From Sordaria brevicollis (taxonomy: Eukaryota; Ascomycota; Sordariomycetes; Sordariales; Sordariaceae), in NCBI GenBank assembly GCA_033439795.1, contig JAUTDP010000003.1, forward strand, positions 2,790,001 to 2,854,000: a stretch of 64,000 nucleotides of DNA. The letters run 5' to 3'. This document shows, piece by piece, positions 1-13,430 of this stretch. Within the stretch, counting starts at the first letter, position 1, and every line of letters starts with the position of its first letter. Position numbers and translations under genes: made by a program. A model generated the notes under the pieces. It made no database searches. It saw only the letters and a program-made list of their open reading frames with translations, and was not told where the DNA came from.

Positions 1-420
1 ACCTCCCGCTCCCCATGCACCCTCTAACATGCAAAGCCAAATGAGACCCCGAAAGCCAGTATAAAATGAAAATGGTATAGTGCCAGGAAAATGCATAGCA
101 AGGGGATTTCTTCATACACCAGCCCCATAAACCGATATTACACCAGCCCTTCGCACAATGCTCGAGTTGCCTCATCCATCGTAACACTCTCCTTCTCTTA
201 TAATCCAAACACTGACCAAATACAGCAAATGCAGCGTACCAATATCATAACAGCATACAGAATAGTTCTGGATATTTTCCTCAACGCCTTAAAACCTCAA
301 CGCCTCCGGAGGGCCAGGATCAATTCGTGTCGTTCACGCGCGCGCGCGCGCGCACACACACACACTCTCTCTCTCTCTCTCTCGCTTTGAATCTTGGTCA
401 TACACTTCAAGAGTAAACAG
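1..420. other. 3' flank of the con7-like gene, no gene seen
   Basis: No convincing coding frame. The stretch holds the probable 3' untranslated region of the zinc-finger gene that ends at 421 on the minus strand. It also carries a compound dinucleotide microsatellite, listed separately. Confidence 0.5.
337..383. repeat. Compound (CG)n-(CA)n-(CT)n microsatellite
   Basis: An alternating CG run passes directly into a CA run and then a CT run. It starts about 40 bp beyond the stop codon of the con7-like gene. Alternating purine-pyrimidine DNA of this kind can adopt Z-form, which is general knowledge and not shown here. Confidence 0.9.
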
Positions 421-1660
421 TTAAGCCTGTCCATTGGCATCTGATTATGTTAGCATTCGTTTCGTCAGAAAGATGACACTGTTTGGCACTTACGTTGGGC
501 GGTGCTATAACCATTGGGGTGATAGGGGGAACCAGAGCCGGGAGGGTAGTTCTGGTAAGCGGGACCGTTGTATTCCGGAAGAGGATACTGCGAGACTGGC
601 GTGTTGGAGCCAATTGGTGGAAGTTGAACGGCACCCCTCGAGGCATACGAGTTGTTCTCGGTACTCTGTGTTGTTTGGGTTGTAGAAGCTGCGCGCGCGC
701 GTTCCTCGGCGGCCTTGCGTTGCGCTTCCTCCTCCTTCTTGCGAGCCTTCCACTCCTTGCGAATCTCCTTGAACTCTACAAAGCGGAACCAAATATTAGC
801 AACAGGTTCCCAGCGCCAATGGCTTTACAGGTCGAGCATACCTTCAGGAGTCCGCTTTGTGCCGTGCGACTGCATCGTGACGTGCGCGTTCAGATGGTTG
901 AGGGTACCGTACGCCTTCTCGCAGCCATTCCATCCGCACTTGTACATGCGCTCGATTTCCTCGAAGCGTCGGCGTGGTCGCTTATGTTGAGTGGAGCCGG
1001 GGATAGGGACGAATGAATAAACCTGCTTTAACTTGTCGATTAGACCCAATTGTTTGCTACATCCAACTCAATGGAAGACTGCGTACCTGGTTTTGCCGAG
1101 TTTGAGCGGGAGCGGGAGAATGTGTAGGTGGGAAGACGGGATGCCCCTGCATGGGACCGTTTTGCTGATATGCACCCCAGTTGGGACGGGGCTGAGCATA
1201 AAGTTCGGCACCAGGAGCGCTGTGCTGGTATGGGCTGGTGACATCGGGAGGAGGAGGCGCGTAAGATGAGTAGGCGGGATGTGGGTAGGCATGTCCAGGA
1301 CCCGACATGCTGTTGGATGAAGGTACGCCATTGCTAGGATGGCTCTGGGAGGAGCGATATCCCATCATCGTGTCCGGAAAACTGGCACTTCCACGGTGTC
1401 CCGCGTACGAGTATTCAGAGGCGGGGGTACCAGAGGGGGCCGGATAGGGCTGGCCGGGGGCAGGGGCGGCTGGGTAGACGGAAGGGCGGCCTTCTTGCTG
1501 TGTTGTGTAAGGTACAGGACCGGGTGCTTGCTCTGCGACAGACGAGGCTTAGTGAGTGAAGACAGCAGGAGACCAGGCAAGGCAAGAACACACCTGAGTG
1601 AGAGTACTCGGGGGGAGTCCGGTCCGTGTTATTTGTCGTGCTGTTGGTATGGTGTGACAT
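421..1660 (-). CDS. con7: Con7-type C2H2 zinc-finger transcription factor
   Basis: Five exons on the minus strand: 1594-1660, 1087-1532, 842-1022, 494-775 and 421-440. Together they give 996 nt and a 331-residue protein. Residues 1-170 are a low-complexity region rich in Pro, Ser, Tyr and Gln. A basic segment (HKRPRRRFEEIERMYKC) then leads into one C2H2 finger at about 200-225 with spacing Cys-x4-Cys and histidines in NAHVTMQSH. A charged helix (FKEIRKEWKARKKEEE) follows. This block is the hallmark of fungal Con7, a nuclear regulator of morphogenesis and, in Magnaporthe, of conidiation and infection structures (family knowledge). The last exon is only 20 nt. It is supported by a GTAAGT donor, a GCTAACA branch point and a TCAG acceptor, and it keeps the frame to a TAA. 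An in-frame Met 14 codons upstream (1702) is an alternative start. The upstream region is gene-free for almost 18 kb. Confidence 0.88.
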
Positions 1661-2456
1661 GTTGGGTAGACTTGGCTCGGGATGGAGGTTCCCACGTCCC
1701 AAACTTATAATAAAGGCCGGACAGCTATAGCGCGAGGCTAACGATACGGGGCAAGAACCGCTAAGAAGAGCGGACAGCTATGGCCGGACCACACCACCAA
1801 AGAGGAAGCCGGACACTAGCAAGGGGTGCCGGTGGACTAGAAGCCTGGGCCAAGTCGAAAAAAGAGACGGCGGGCGATCTAACAGATGCAGGTTGGCCGT
1901 CCGTCGTGGGTATATCTCACTGGACAGCAAGTAAATGAGAAGGAAGACAACGGTATTCGTTGCGTAACTCTCGCAAGGGGTTTCTGGGCTGCCGCTTTTT
2001 TTGTCTGACTTGCACTTGTATGTAAAGGGAGTTTGATGTGATTTTGGATGTATGACGTGCTGAACGTATGTCGAACTCGACGGAGGGTGCTGCAGACGGG
2101 TCGGTGCTCGACGGGAGAGCTTCCTCAAAGCCAGTCGGTGGACGTTTTGGCAATGGATGTTGTTGTTAAAGGCGACACCCGTACCCGAAAAAGTTGGGGT
2201 TTACACGTGCAAGAACGGGCACAAGCGGGTTTTATATCGGACCATGGGCCTCCTCCTTCTGGGAGGAAAAGTCGAAAGGGTCACGGTTGATGGTCGTATG
2301 GCAAAAGATGCCGTAGGGGTGGCCAGGATTCGCCGTTCTCGCATCCACCCTTCACTCCCAGGACTCCCCAAAGGATCCTTGGGTCTTGGGAACCACCTTT
2401 TGGGACCCCGTTGAGAGGACCCAGTCGCCAGGCCAGTGAAAGAGCCGGGCTCCCCT

Positions 2457-2474
2457 GGTACCTCTAGAGGTACC
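2457..2474. repeat. 18-bp perfect palindrome of the GGTACCTCTAGAGGTACC family
   Basis: The sequence GGTACCTCTAGAGGTACC equals its own reverse complement. Related shortened versions occur elsewhere in non-coding DNA of this window, at 17475-17492 and 47306-47321, with looser forms near 18720, 19361 and 40823. Confidence 0.75.
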
Positions 2475-5400
2475 CTGGTCGCGGCGTGCTCGCAATCGCC
2501 TTCCACTTCAATTTTGTACATGTAAAATACTGCAATCGATGGTATACCACCCGACCTCAAAGAGTCAAAAGAGCCTTGAGGTTTCTTTCCATACTACCAC
2601 CTGCAGCAGCACACGAGTTTTCCGTCACTTAATTGTAGGCTACATACCGAAGTCCCTTGCGGGTGATGCATCTGCCAGGTGGATGCGTACACCTCTCTTG
2701 CAGGTGCAGGAGTCAATACCCCCTCCTTACGTATGTACCAGAAATTCATACACCCTCGGACGCAACATGTATCCTACCTCTAGGCTCCTAGCACTGTCTC
2801 GTCGATCTGATTGCGCACAGTCGCGGTCGGGTGGTGGTGGAGGTGATGCAGTAAGTATTGGTGGTCCCGCCCAGTTCCTTAGTCCAGTCCAACCAAACTG
2901 GAGCCGCCCAACGACACCAGTGGGCAGGCCAAAATCCCAATTGAGCGGTCGCAATTGATCGCATTGACCCATAGCTAAATGGATTTCAATCGCGAGCACC
3001 CAAGGAGAACTTCTCCTGAGGCGCTACCATTTAGAATGCTTTAACATTCAAAAAGCATCAAAATTTTTGTAAGCGACGATGACATTGAGTTTGGTTGTTC
3101 GCGGTGATTGAGCTTCCCCACTCCGGTGCCGGTCGCGTTCTGACTCGTGCTCCGGTAAGTTGGAGTTGGGGCAGCATGTACATAGAGGTAAGTTTGCAGG
3201 GGGGGGGGGGGGATTGAATGGAACACTGTACAGTGCGGCAGGTAAAGTGCCCCTGCTGCTTTGTCTGACAGGTCATGGTAATCTGAAGCGGGGGATGGCA
3301 GTAATTGATTGTAACGTCGGTAACAAACCTGTATTTTTGCTGCCCACGTTTCTTCCACATTGCCATCAAAAATGTCGTCTCGAATTTTCGATGCTCTGCC
3401 TGTCGCTGTGCGCCTGGCATCCTCCACGTTCAAGAAGCTGGAGTGACAGCTTCCCTCTTATATAATCCGACACTTCACGTTGGTGCCAGTGCTTTCGTTC
3501 TGGCCATCCACAATACCGTCAACATCTCGAGCAGGGTCAATACCAACCCAAGCAAGCACGCTGAAGTCACGTCCAAGGTGAGTTGTACTCAACAAAGACC
3601 TCGAGGCGGACAAGTGGGGTACGTACCGGTGGTGCCCTCCCTGCTCGCCGACCTTGCCCAAAAAAGGGTGGAGATAATGCGGGCTACACCTTCCTCCGTA
3701 GGGGACCACAAGGTGTCAATGTGTCCTCCTGTCATCTCACGCATGTTGGTAAAAAGGTAGGTACAGTACTGCTGGTACTGCACTGCATCCTCCATTCACC
3801 GATTGTGAAGCAGGAACGACCATTGTGAAGCATTGCGTGCACATCCGGACGCTAGAGAACAAAGCAAAGTGGCTGCTCTGCTCTGCTTGAATGCACGCGG
3901 AGAAGATCATTGCAGTGCAGGTCTATTATTAATTACAAGTGAACCCTCGAATTCACCCGAAGGCGTCCGTCCCAACTCGACAGCAAGCCTTGGCGCTTGT
4001 GAAGAGGCGCACTGAGACGGTGCGGTCGGTTCAACCACATGGTAACTGAAGCCTCGCATTTGGGGGCAACAGATCGCGTTGGTCTCCGTCTGCTGCCGTA
4101 CACATCGCAATCACTGTCGACACCGAGACGTCTACTCTATCAACTCAATCACCGCGTCTTCCTTGTCATCGTCGTACTCGCAGTGAAACCATCGAATTGA
4201 ATGGCCGGAAAGTCGAAAGAAACGAAACGCCGGCAAAATGCAAGCAACTCGGCGCGGGGGTTCTCGTCGCGGAGGGGAGGGTGAGCACGAGCGGAGTCAC
4301 GGCGATGACCCCGGTCAAAGGACCCTACGATGCGCTGGTGCTGATATGTGGATGATGCCCAATGGGCCGAGGCACTCCAGCAACAAGCGGCTAGCCCCAG
4401 CAGCAGATCGCTTCGAGACCTGCCCGTATGGTCTGACTAGAGGAGAGGCCAAGAAACATTGCTGCAGTTCCAAATGGAGGCAGATCGCAAACAAAGAAGC
4501 AAGAGACAGACAGGGCTCTGCAAAATACAAAGACAAATTTGATTGCCGGCGTTGTTGGGCTTGGGGCTGAGGCAATAAGGAGTTTGAGACACTCGACAGT
4601 CGACACAGCTCTCGGAGGGACTCGGTCTCGGGACGGCAGAGCACGGTGCACCATTTACAAACCAACTTTGTTGCTGGCGATGGTTCAATCTTTCAGGTTC
4701 GATGCTGGCATGGAGAGCTGCTGGGTGCGCTAGGTCTCATCATTGCCTTCCTCCTCTTCCTCCTACGTGCCTCCCTTGATGCTGCGTGGGCACTCGGCCC
4801 TGTCAACCCAACCGCCAGCCCAGCCCTGCGGCCGGCAAGCTTGGGGAATTCAGCGCCCGCACAAGGCATGAGAGCTGCTCATCATACCCATACACCAGGA
4901 AGGAATAACCCAGGAGAAAAAGGATAGGCGACAATGATCAGCACCGAAGCGTGACACCCTCCTCTTACTCCTGCCGCCATTCTGCTCACACGCATACCCT
5001 CTCCACACTCATCATGATCCAATCGCCTCGAGCGGCGAGCTTTCCATTCCCCGTTTCAGAGCACACGGCACCAGCTACCCGTTGGGTTTTTGGGGATGCC
5101 AAACCCTATCCTCTCAACCTCCCGCTTTGCCCTGATTTGCTTGGTTTGATTCCCGTGCCCATGCTAACCTTGCCCTAGACAGTACTTTTTTGTCAAGGAA
5201 ACCCGAAGCCGCACGGCTGGACAACGATGCCTCTGGTTCACCGGTGACTGGAGTCCGCATTCGTCTGATTCTTGGGGGGCAAGTGGAAAGCCGACGGTCT
5301 ACGAGCTGAAAGCTCCCGCTTCGAGTACCTAACCCTCGTGTAAAATGGTTTCCTGAGCTCCGCGAAATTATTCGGAACGGATTCATGATTAGGGGCACGC

Positions 5401-8400
5401 CAACGAACTAGCGCCATGGCCCTCTGATTTCCGGTGGCTTTTTAGCGCCTTCAAAAAGGGCATCGAAATTCGAAGCGGGCCGAACTTGTATTGAAGATGG
5501 AGAAAGGCTTTATCTCCACCGGACTCGGTTCCCCGGCCGCTACAGTATGGAGACGACGCTCGGCGCCGGTAAAGTGATTGATAGCGGAGACTGCCCGCGT
5601 TGCTCCAAACGGCTTTGTGCCGCGGCCGCTGTTGGTTGCTGGTTCGGAAAGAAATATGATTTCTTGTAGAAGGGAAAACGGGACCCGTTGATAGGTGATG
5701 GGATATTGTCGAACCCGTTTCCACTGAGACACGCCCCGCGGGGGCACCCGAATGGCAAGCATATCAAAGATTCAAGGCCATGGGAAGAGGCACCATGAAC
5801 CTGATACCACGTTAGTTCGAGATTATGGTATGACTTTGCGCCTTACAGGTGTTCCAAGCACATTCAAAGGTCTGAGCGTAGAACTGGCAGTAGAGGACAA
5901 CTTGAAATGTTCTAAAGCCAGAGCCTGACTTTAACTTTGCCATGGGAAGATAACTCGAACCCTAGATATCCACAGCCATATTACACTCCTAAAGTGCGTT
6001 TCAACATGAGTCAACACTGGCACCATAAGACCAGCCGCAACACTTGAGCACACAATTTGGATGTGGGATCTATGTGGACGTGGATATAAAATAGGCGATC
6101 CGAGCTGCTGGGACCACACTAAGTCACTAACAGCTCTTGTCTCTTTGTGTGATGGATCAGACTTGAGAGAAATTCAAGGAAGGCACAGTCCTGCAGTTTT
6201 GGATTCTATGGAAAGAGCGTTCGGCCGCGTTAGTTGCCACCCTTTCCACAATGGAACTTGCCGAACTTATGCCAAACCAGTTCCATATCACGGAAAGCGC
6301 ATACATCTGGGCTGTTTTGAGCTTCGTGTAACGTGAAGTGAGGAATGTTTCGTCCTAACCCACACTCAGTCTCTCGTAACCCAACATCGAGGCTAAGAAT
6401 GAGAATTCAAAATACAACGTACAAACGATGAAACATGCGACGATGTTACAATACCTCTATACCTGTCGGTCACCAGTGAGATGCAAAATATGTACTGGTA
6501 CCAAGAACCACATTATACTGTAGATTTAGGTGTTGCGTATCTCGAACTGGGGCAAATAAGCAGAAATTCCTTCTATCATGACTAGTCTACACTCGTACGT
6601 CTGTCTCCCAAGTAAAGAACTGCTTCTCGCATCTCGTTACTACACCTACCTAGGGTACCTACAAAGGGCTTGTACAACCAAACATCAGAAAAGAGAACCT
6701 TCGGCGTCAAGTTGTCTCATAGCGGGGAGCGGCACCGAACCGAACGAGTTTCAGCTAGTAGATGGAAGCTCGCATGGAAAGGCTTATCGGGTTCTGGGTT
6801 CAGAGCGGGAGGGAAAGAAATCTAAGCTTTTCTAGTTGCACAGCTTCGGTTCGGTTTCTTTCCCCTTTTTCTCTAGCATTGTTCCACGAAGATGGGTTAC
6901 CACGTGGGTGAAATACGATAGCTGTACGTATGTACCTTTTTTTTTCGTTCTTATTTTCGATGAGTAATATAGAGATATTCTATCTCTGACAAGGGCAGTC
7001 AACTTGATCCATTTCCACTTTATAGTCCGGAGGCTTATTATAGTCTGGATTTATAACCAAACATTGTGTTCGTATCCACCAAGCGCGTGGACTTGCATAA
7101 TTACACAAATTTGCTCAACGCATTTTCAAGGAATCAAGGAATGACACGGCGACAAAATGACATCCTCAGCCTTTCCATTCCTTTTCGTTCCAATGCCATG
7201 ACGACTTTTTGTTCTTTTCGTCGCATTGAGCATGGGAAATTGAACACATCTTTTTGTCGCAGAACGTCAGCAAAGGTTGAAATATCCCGAGCTCTCGGCC
7301 CGCCTAGACGCACCCAGATATTCGGATAGTCCGTCCGCTCTCGCATTGACATATGCCAAAGTCGCTGCCATTTCATCCCTTTTTGAAACACTGCACCGCA
7401 CCGCACTGCATGCAGCATTTTCTGTTGCAAAAATCTAAACATAGAAGTACGTATCTAATGGGCTTTCTCCAACAAGCCCTTCATCAATAATTGTCTTCGA
7501 GCGCGCGACTCGGATTGTTGACGTCGAAGTTTCCTGCGAGAACTGTCGTTGATCGTTCGGGACATCGGGTACCTCCGCAGGGACCACTTTTTCTTTTTCA
7601 ATCCGGCGTCGATTTTTTGACAGGCCCCCGGCCCCCCAGAAGCAGGAAGGAAGGATCCCGGACTCCCAATCGCAATCAGATCCCGTCCATGTCCATGTCT
7701 ATCCATTCCCCTCACTCACCTCCAATTCCATCCTCCCAGACCTCCCTGTCAGTTTCTCTTTTTTTTTTCTTTTCTTGGTGGTTGGTAATTCACCCGGGGC
7801 GGAAGAGAGACAGGCATCTTGCGAGCAGCATCGCTTGTCAGGTTGCATTGTCTATCATTTTTCTCGTCACGGGGCTCACTTTTGGCAACCAAGCATCCAC
7901 AATCGATGGACGTATATGTCTGTAACGTGTAAAACGTCTGAGGAGTACTATGTATGTATTCGAGGACACCGCGAAATGGCAACTGATTTTTTGATTCACC
8001 GATAAACGGAGCACATCTCATTTTTTTCTATCTTGTCACTTATTTGCCTCTCCTCTCTAACACATATCGTGAGGCTGTTGATTGGCGTGCCCGGCGCAAG
8101 GATCGCGCGACTTGTGCAATCCCGTTCACCTTTACCGAACTGATGGTACTTACTGACGTGGAAACTGTCTGGGATGGTGGCCGCTACCAGAGAAAAAGGG
8201 TCTTTTCAGGTTATTAAGCTTTTTATGATGATGTTCCCTTTGTGTTAACCCTTTGTTTTAGTGTGGTTGGTCTTTTTTTTCTTTGGCACTAAACTAGTAC
8301 GAGCTGTATGGCCGCCTCTCTGTTCCTGACTAGCGCGACACCAATTCCTCGGGGCCGCCCGCGCTGGATCGAGCTCGCTAAAAGTGACTCGAGGTTGAAG

Positions 8401-8762
8401 GTACGTATCGTTAAGCTATGTGGGTGGTAACTTACAGGATGCAGCGAAAATCAGATACGTTACCTGCCACGCTGGCAGGTACATAACCTGTCAGTGGCCT
8501 GTGCGTGCATCCCCAAAATTTGCTGGCGATAAAAGCGGAAAGTTTGTATGGTCTCGAAATATTAAAAAAGGCACACACACCTTTTCTTAGATATGCACAA
8601 AAACTCCAAAAAGCCAATCCGGAGAGTGGCGGTCATAAGTCGGCATTGGAGATGCCGGAAAACCTTCCCTTCCTTCCAGTCGCGGACGACGACCCTGGAT
8701 GAACTGCCAGGGCGGTTCCCCAATCCTTCCAAGTTTGATGTGGTTTTCACCCTGTCATATGG

Positions 8763-8833
<71 letters not shown>
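8763..8833 (+). repeat. Uninterrupted run of 71 A
   Basis: A pure A tract of 71 nt without interruptions, flanked by GG on the left and GGATTATGG on the right. It could be the tail of a retroposed transcript or simply an expanded homopolymer. No parent coding sequence is recognisable immediately upstream. Confidence 0.95.
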
Positions 8834-8837
<4 letters not shown>

Positions 8838-11800
8838 TATGGACATGTACTTTTTCCAGTCGCGTGTGGGCATGTCGGACGGCGAGGCACGCGCCAAACC
8901 GGCCGATGACGAGACAAAATGCTCACTAGTGAGAGTGGCTGCACTGGTGCCCGTTGATACTTGTATACCTACCCCAGATCATGTATTCATTCTTCCCTCC
9001 ATGCCATGCCGGAAAGTGGGCTAGCGAGAAACATCAAACTGAAGTGATGCTTCTTTGCTGCCGCCTCGTCACCGGAGCTGTCTGCGACAGAAACCCGGCT
9101 GTCGGGATTGGCAACTGCAGCCCATTCCAGCCTACCGTTCCGTCAAGTCACAAGCGATCAGGTGTGAAGGATGGCTGTCAAGTCTCGAGTGAAATGTGTG
9201 GCTGCCGTGCTGCCGTCATGACTTTGTTTGCGATACCACAGCCCCCCAAGTATTTGGCTCGAAACAGCAATTCTTGGCGACGGTGAGCATCCAATGTCTT
9301 AGATCAGTTGGAGAGGTGGATAAGAAGCTCTTTGATTATCAGTGTGCCAAGTCTCCGAGCAAGAGATGTGCTTACCGTGACAGAAGTATGCATATCGCGG
9401 TCTACGCGGTAAATGATATGGTTCAGAGGGTATCGTGGTAGAAGCAATGCGACGATAGGAAGAAAGCTGGCTGGACAGATGTTGAAACATGGAAGCGAAA
9501 GCGAAGCGGTGTGGGCAGTTGAAGCAGGTACAACCCAACTGGCGAAGAAGTTCAATGCTCAGCTGATGTCGCCGAGCGTTGAAGATTCGTCCCCTTTTTG
9601 CGAAGGAGGAGACATTCAGCCCTCCAGTCAGCAGTGCATATTGAAAACATGACCGAATTCCAATGGTCATTTCTCTCCGTGTGCTGTGTGAAGCATCGGC
9701 CCGGAATGTCCATTTCGTTTTTCCGGTATCCTTAAACAGGAAATCCGACGTCCAATGCGTTTCGATATGACTGACTATTGGGCAGCATATGGCATCGAAC
9801 AATTGGTCCTATCTGCTATAGAGACAACGTTCATAGAACATGTAGCGTCGCAACATGAGCATTGATCATAGACAAATCTAGATGCGATGAAAGACGTGAG
9901 TAGAGGGCTTGCGAGTAAACGTGACTGTTTTGATGCGATTCACTGTCACCAACTCCATTGCCCTTGATAGTTGTGGAGGAGAAGGCACGGGAACATAGCC
10001 AACTCGAGCTAATCGTAGCGTGATGCCGAAGAGACGAGGGTAACGCTGTGATGACAGCGGTGGGGAAGAAGGAGGTGATTGGGTTACGATCCAATCAATC
10101 TACCTGCACTAGCGCAGACAAAGCGGCCTTGCCTCCTTTGGTCAAGCGTGAACCGGGGATTGATGACCGTCGACCGTCGCATTGCTTGATAGGCCTTCCT
10201 TCTTTGGGCATGGCTTGCTGCCTTGTGCATCTCCCATACTTTTGTTGGGTTGCTGCTAACTGCATTGCAAGAGGCTCTGTTGATAGCTTCACCTGAGCCT
10301 ACCGTAGTACGTAGCGTCCAACCTAACAGTCTCCGCCTCGTCCTGTTGGGGGCCGTTCAGCGCTCGCGCCATTAGCACTAGGTTTTAGCCGTGTATTGTA
10401 AAACCTAAGATAAAATATTTCCCCCTTCCGAAACACAAAGGATAGGACGCTGAAGCTACGTGAAACCACGCTGACGGCGAGGTGGTTCAGTACAACCTCA
10501 GAGCAAAGCTGCAGCTGCGCGGATGCACGTGACGGCACCACTGTTGAAACCTCCTTTTTAGATGCAACTGACTCGTTCGCCGTCCTCTTCTGTCAAACAC
10601 TTGCTTGACTGGTAGGATCTGAGGAAGGGTCCAACGAGATTTGGATAAACATACAGTACCTAGTATTCACTACCGTCCTTTTTTTTGTTTTCCATTTCCC
10701 CTCACCCGTGATGGAGGCGTACGGGAAGACACGGCTGAAAGGACAATCATGAAGTGTCAGCAAGTTGGAGTCTGGCCCGATAGGGAGCACCCGTTGCCAA
10801 TCCTAACTCCACCGTGATCTCGGCTTAGAACCCTACCGCCAAAACCAATATATGACCGTATTCGTATGAAAGTGGTGTCGCATGCCAGTGTGCTTTTGCA
10901 TTGTCATCCAGATTGCCCATGTGGCCCCGAGAAAGGGCTCTGTCTGGATGTCCTGTCAATGCCTCTGGTGCCTGCCTGTATCCTGGAGACAAATCAGTTT
11001 TGTGTGTTACTACAAGAGTTTTTCTGTTCGTGCAGGTTACCATCGACGCCATCCATCGAATGTCATTGTTGGCTGGCAAGGATGGCAAGTCGGCTCCCGG
11101 CTCTGGTTTCTGCTGTGCGTTGGTTGGCTCAAAGCGAAAAGAATTTTTTTCTTTCTGGGCAAGCGGGCAAAAAGTTGGCGGCCACATTTCCGCGGTGAAA
11201 GGCACCCAATCCCATTTGACGGAGGCAACACAAGCAATTGGCCTCGAGGGGCCTCGAGTGGTCGAGTGGCCTGGCGGGATTGCAAGGGATTGACGGACGG
11301 CCAGCGAGGGCCAGCGAACGATGGCCGGTTACGTAGCAGGGGTTCGCGCAAATCTGGAGACGGGACCCATGAATTGTGCTAGGGGTGACGGTCAAGGGGT
11401 CCGGAAGGTCGTCGTTGTCGGTCGCTCGCTGAGGTGGTGATCACGGTGTGCAGCAGATTCGCGGTGCCGCACCGGTGCAGTGACAGGACTGACAGATACT
11501 CGTTGCGGTCTGCTTTCTTTTTTTCTCTTGTCCCCGCCACTGCAAACGCCGTCGACCTTTCGTTGTCGTTGAGGTGGTCAATGTTGTATCGGCGATGAAG
11601 GCGTAGAGGTGAATTCGGTAGCGTAGCAACGATGCTACCTTGGGATGCCACGCTGGGAAATCTTTTGCTTGACGCTACCTTCCCAAGAAGCTTCCTTCCA
11701 TTTTGATCTGGCATGAATCTGGTAACGAACGTCCATGGTGACGGTATGTAACTATATCTTGTATCTTACCGTAATGAAAATTTGAGAGTTAAACGCCAGC

Positions 11801-13366
11801 CTGGTAAGTTACGAAAAGCACTGTGTGCTCGACTGGCTCGACCTGGTGTAAATTACGAGTGGTACAAACTGTGTGGTACAACCGCCCACCGTGGATCCGT
11901 CAGGTCATTAGTCTCCGGGCTTGCATCTTGGGTTACTTGGGCCACTTGCGAATTAGTTGGCCTTGCATTTGTGCTAGGACCAGGCACCTAATTTCAACCT
12001 CAGACGATGAACGAGTTGCGCTTTTCGCGCCGGCAGCATCGTCGTCCATGTCTTTTTTCCTTATCTCTGTCGACCGGCGCTGGTAGGTGATGGTTCCCTT
12101 CATTCATTCCCTTCACCGCTGGCGTGATTCGGGGGCTACCTTGCCGTTTCCATTTCCCCATGGATTGAATCACCACAGGTGAGTACCTCGATTTCCGAAT
12201 CATCGGGCCGTTCTCCTCACGAAAACACCACTGCCGATATTTGCCATGAGCGGCCTGGCGGGGGATCGCCCATCAGTTGCTCTTTGTTGGGACAAAGGGT
12301 CAAGTTCCCGAGGCTATTTGGCGTTCACATTCAAGACACTACATTCAAGCTGCTGACCATCTATTCAATAGAGAGTATACGGTACGTACCGGTAATCGTG
12401 AGAGGCCCGTTCGCACTAGTTAACGCCGATGTGCCAGCCGCGACTGATTCCACGTGAAGAAGCCCTTGAGCCGCGACTTTCAGCTCCCTTTGTCTTTTGT
12501 TCCGCGTCTGAGAGCGCTTCAGTTGGTCAGCTTCAAAGTAACATTGGCCTATCTCCTGACAGAGACTGAAGCTGGAAGGCCTCTAGAACGGCGGGAGAAG
12601 GCCTCGCATATCTGCCTTTGATCTGAACAAGTCTAGACTTGGATCTTGAGATCTCAGATCAGCTCACATCATCGCCCTTCTGCTAGGCAAGTTGCAAGTG
12701 TCGCACTCGGCCGTGTCACCATCCTCACAAGTCAAAAAAAAGACAGAGCGGAAGTGACAGATTCTGGGACCGTGGTCAGGCGTGTCAGGATACATCTGGA
12801 TGTGATCTGCTAATCAAGGGTTCCCGCCATCGACCACGTACACGTAGAACACATTAGCTAACGAGATCCACGAGACCATGATAGCGGTACCATACCGATG
12901 CCGAGCCCTCTAGCTACGTAGGCGAGATATGCCGTGGCCCATCACCATCACCTATTTAAGCCAAATCTCCCACTTTCCGCCTGTCGCTCCGCGTCTTCAT
13001 GGATCATCTCTCTGTTTCGCCTTTTTCCCCACCCCCACACGCTAACCAGTCAAGCCAAAGCCATTGTCGGGAGCTCCACAGGACCGTCCTCATGCTGGAC
13101 TCAGGGTTTCTCGAGTTTTGACAACCTGGACCCCAAATCGGACCCTCTCTCTTGGGTTTTGATTACGCACCAAAAAAACATCTTTCCTCTGCCCTCTCCT
13201 TGCTGAAGCATGTGCAACTTCCCGCACAGTACCACTTCAGCCTGATTCATCCAATGTCCTATCTTTCTCGATGCTGACTGGTCGGCTGCAGGCTAGCGGT
13301 GTGATCTTGTGGTCGATAAAAGTTTGTAAGTAATTACAACCTGAGCTGCAACGTACCTTCATACAT

Positions 13367-13381
13367 ACGACGACGACAACG

Positions 13382-13429
<48 letters not shown>

Positions 13430-13430
13430 G
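13367..13430 (+). repeat. (CGA/CAA)n trinucleotide microsatellite
   Basis: A few CGA units pass into a long ACA/CAA run. The tract lies in the gene-poor interval with no supported coding frame, so it is read as a simple non-coding microsatellite. Confidence 0.9.

Noticed and set aside
5700..5720. GGGTTCGA-like B-box (minus strand) suggesting a tRNA gene; similar hits near 5951 and 27608
   Set aside because: The bases after GGTTCGA do not continue the T-arm consensus and no acceptor stem or anticodon arm could be paired around them.
7320..7440. GTCCGCTCTC-like stretch reminiscent of dispersed 5S rRNA genes of Neurospora
   Set aside because: Only a short match; the conserved start and end segments of 5S rRNA are missing.
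8593..9024. Frame encoding a long polylysine run
   Set aside because: It is created by the 71-A tract; the flanks show no protein-like features.
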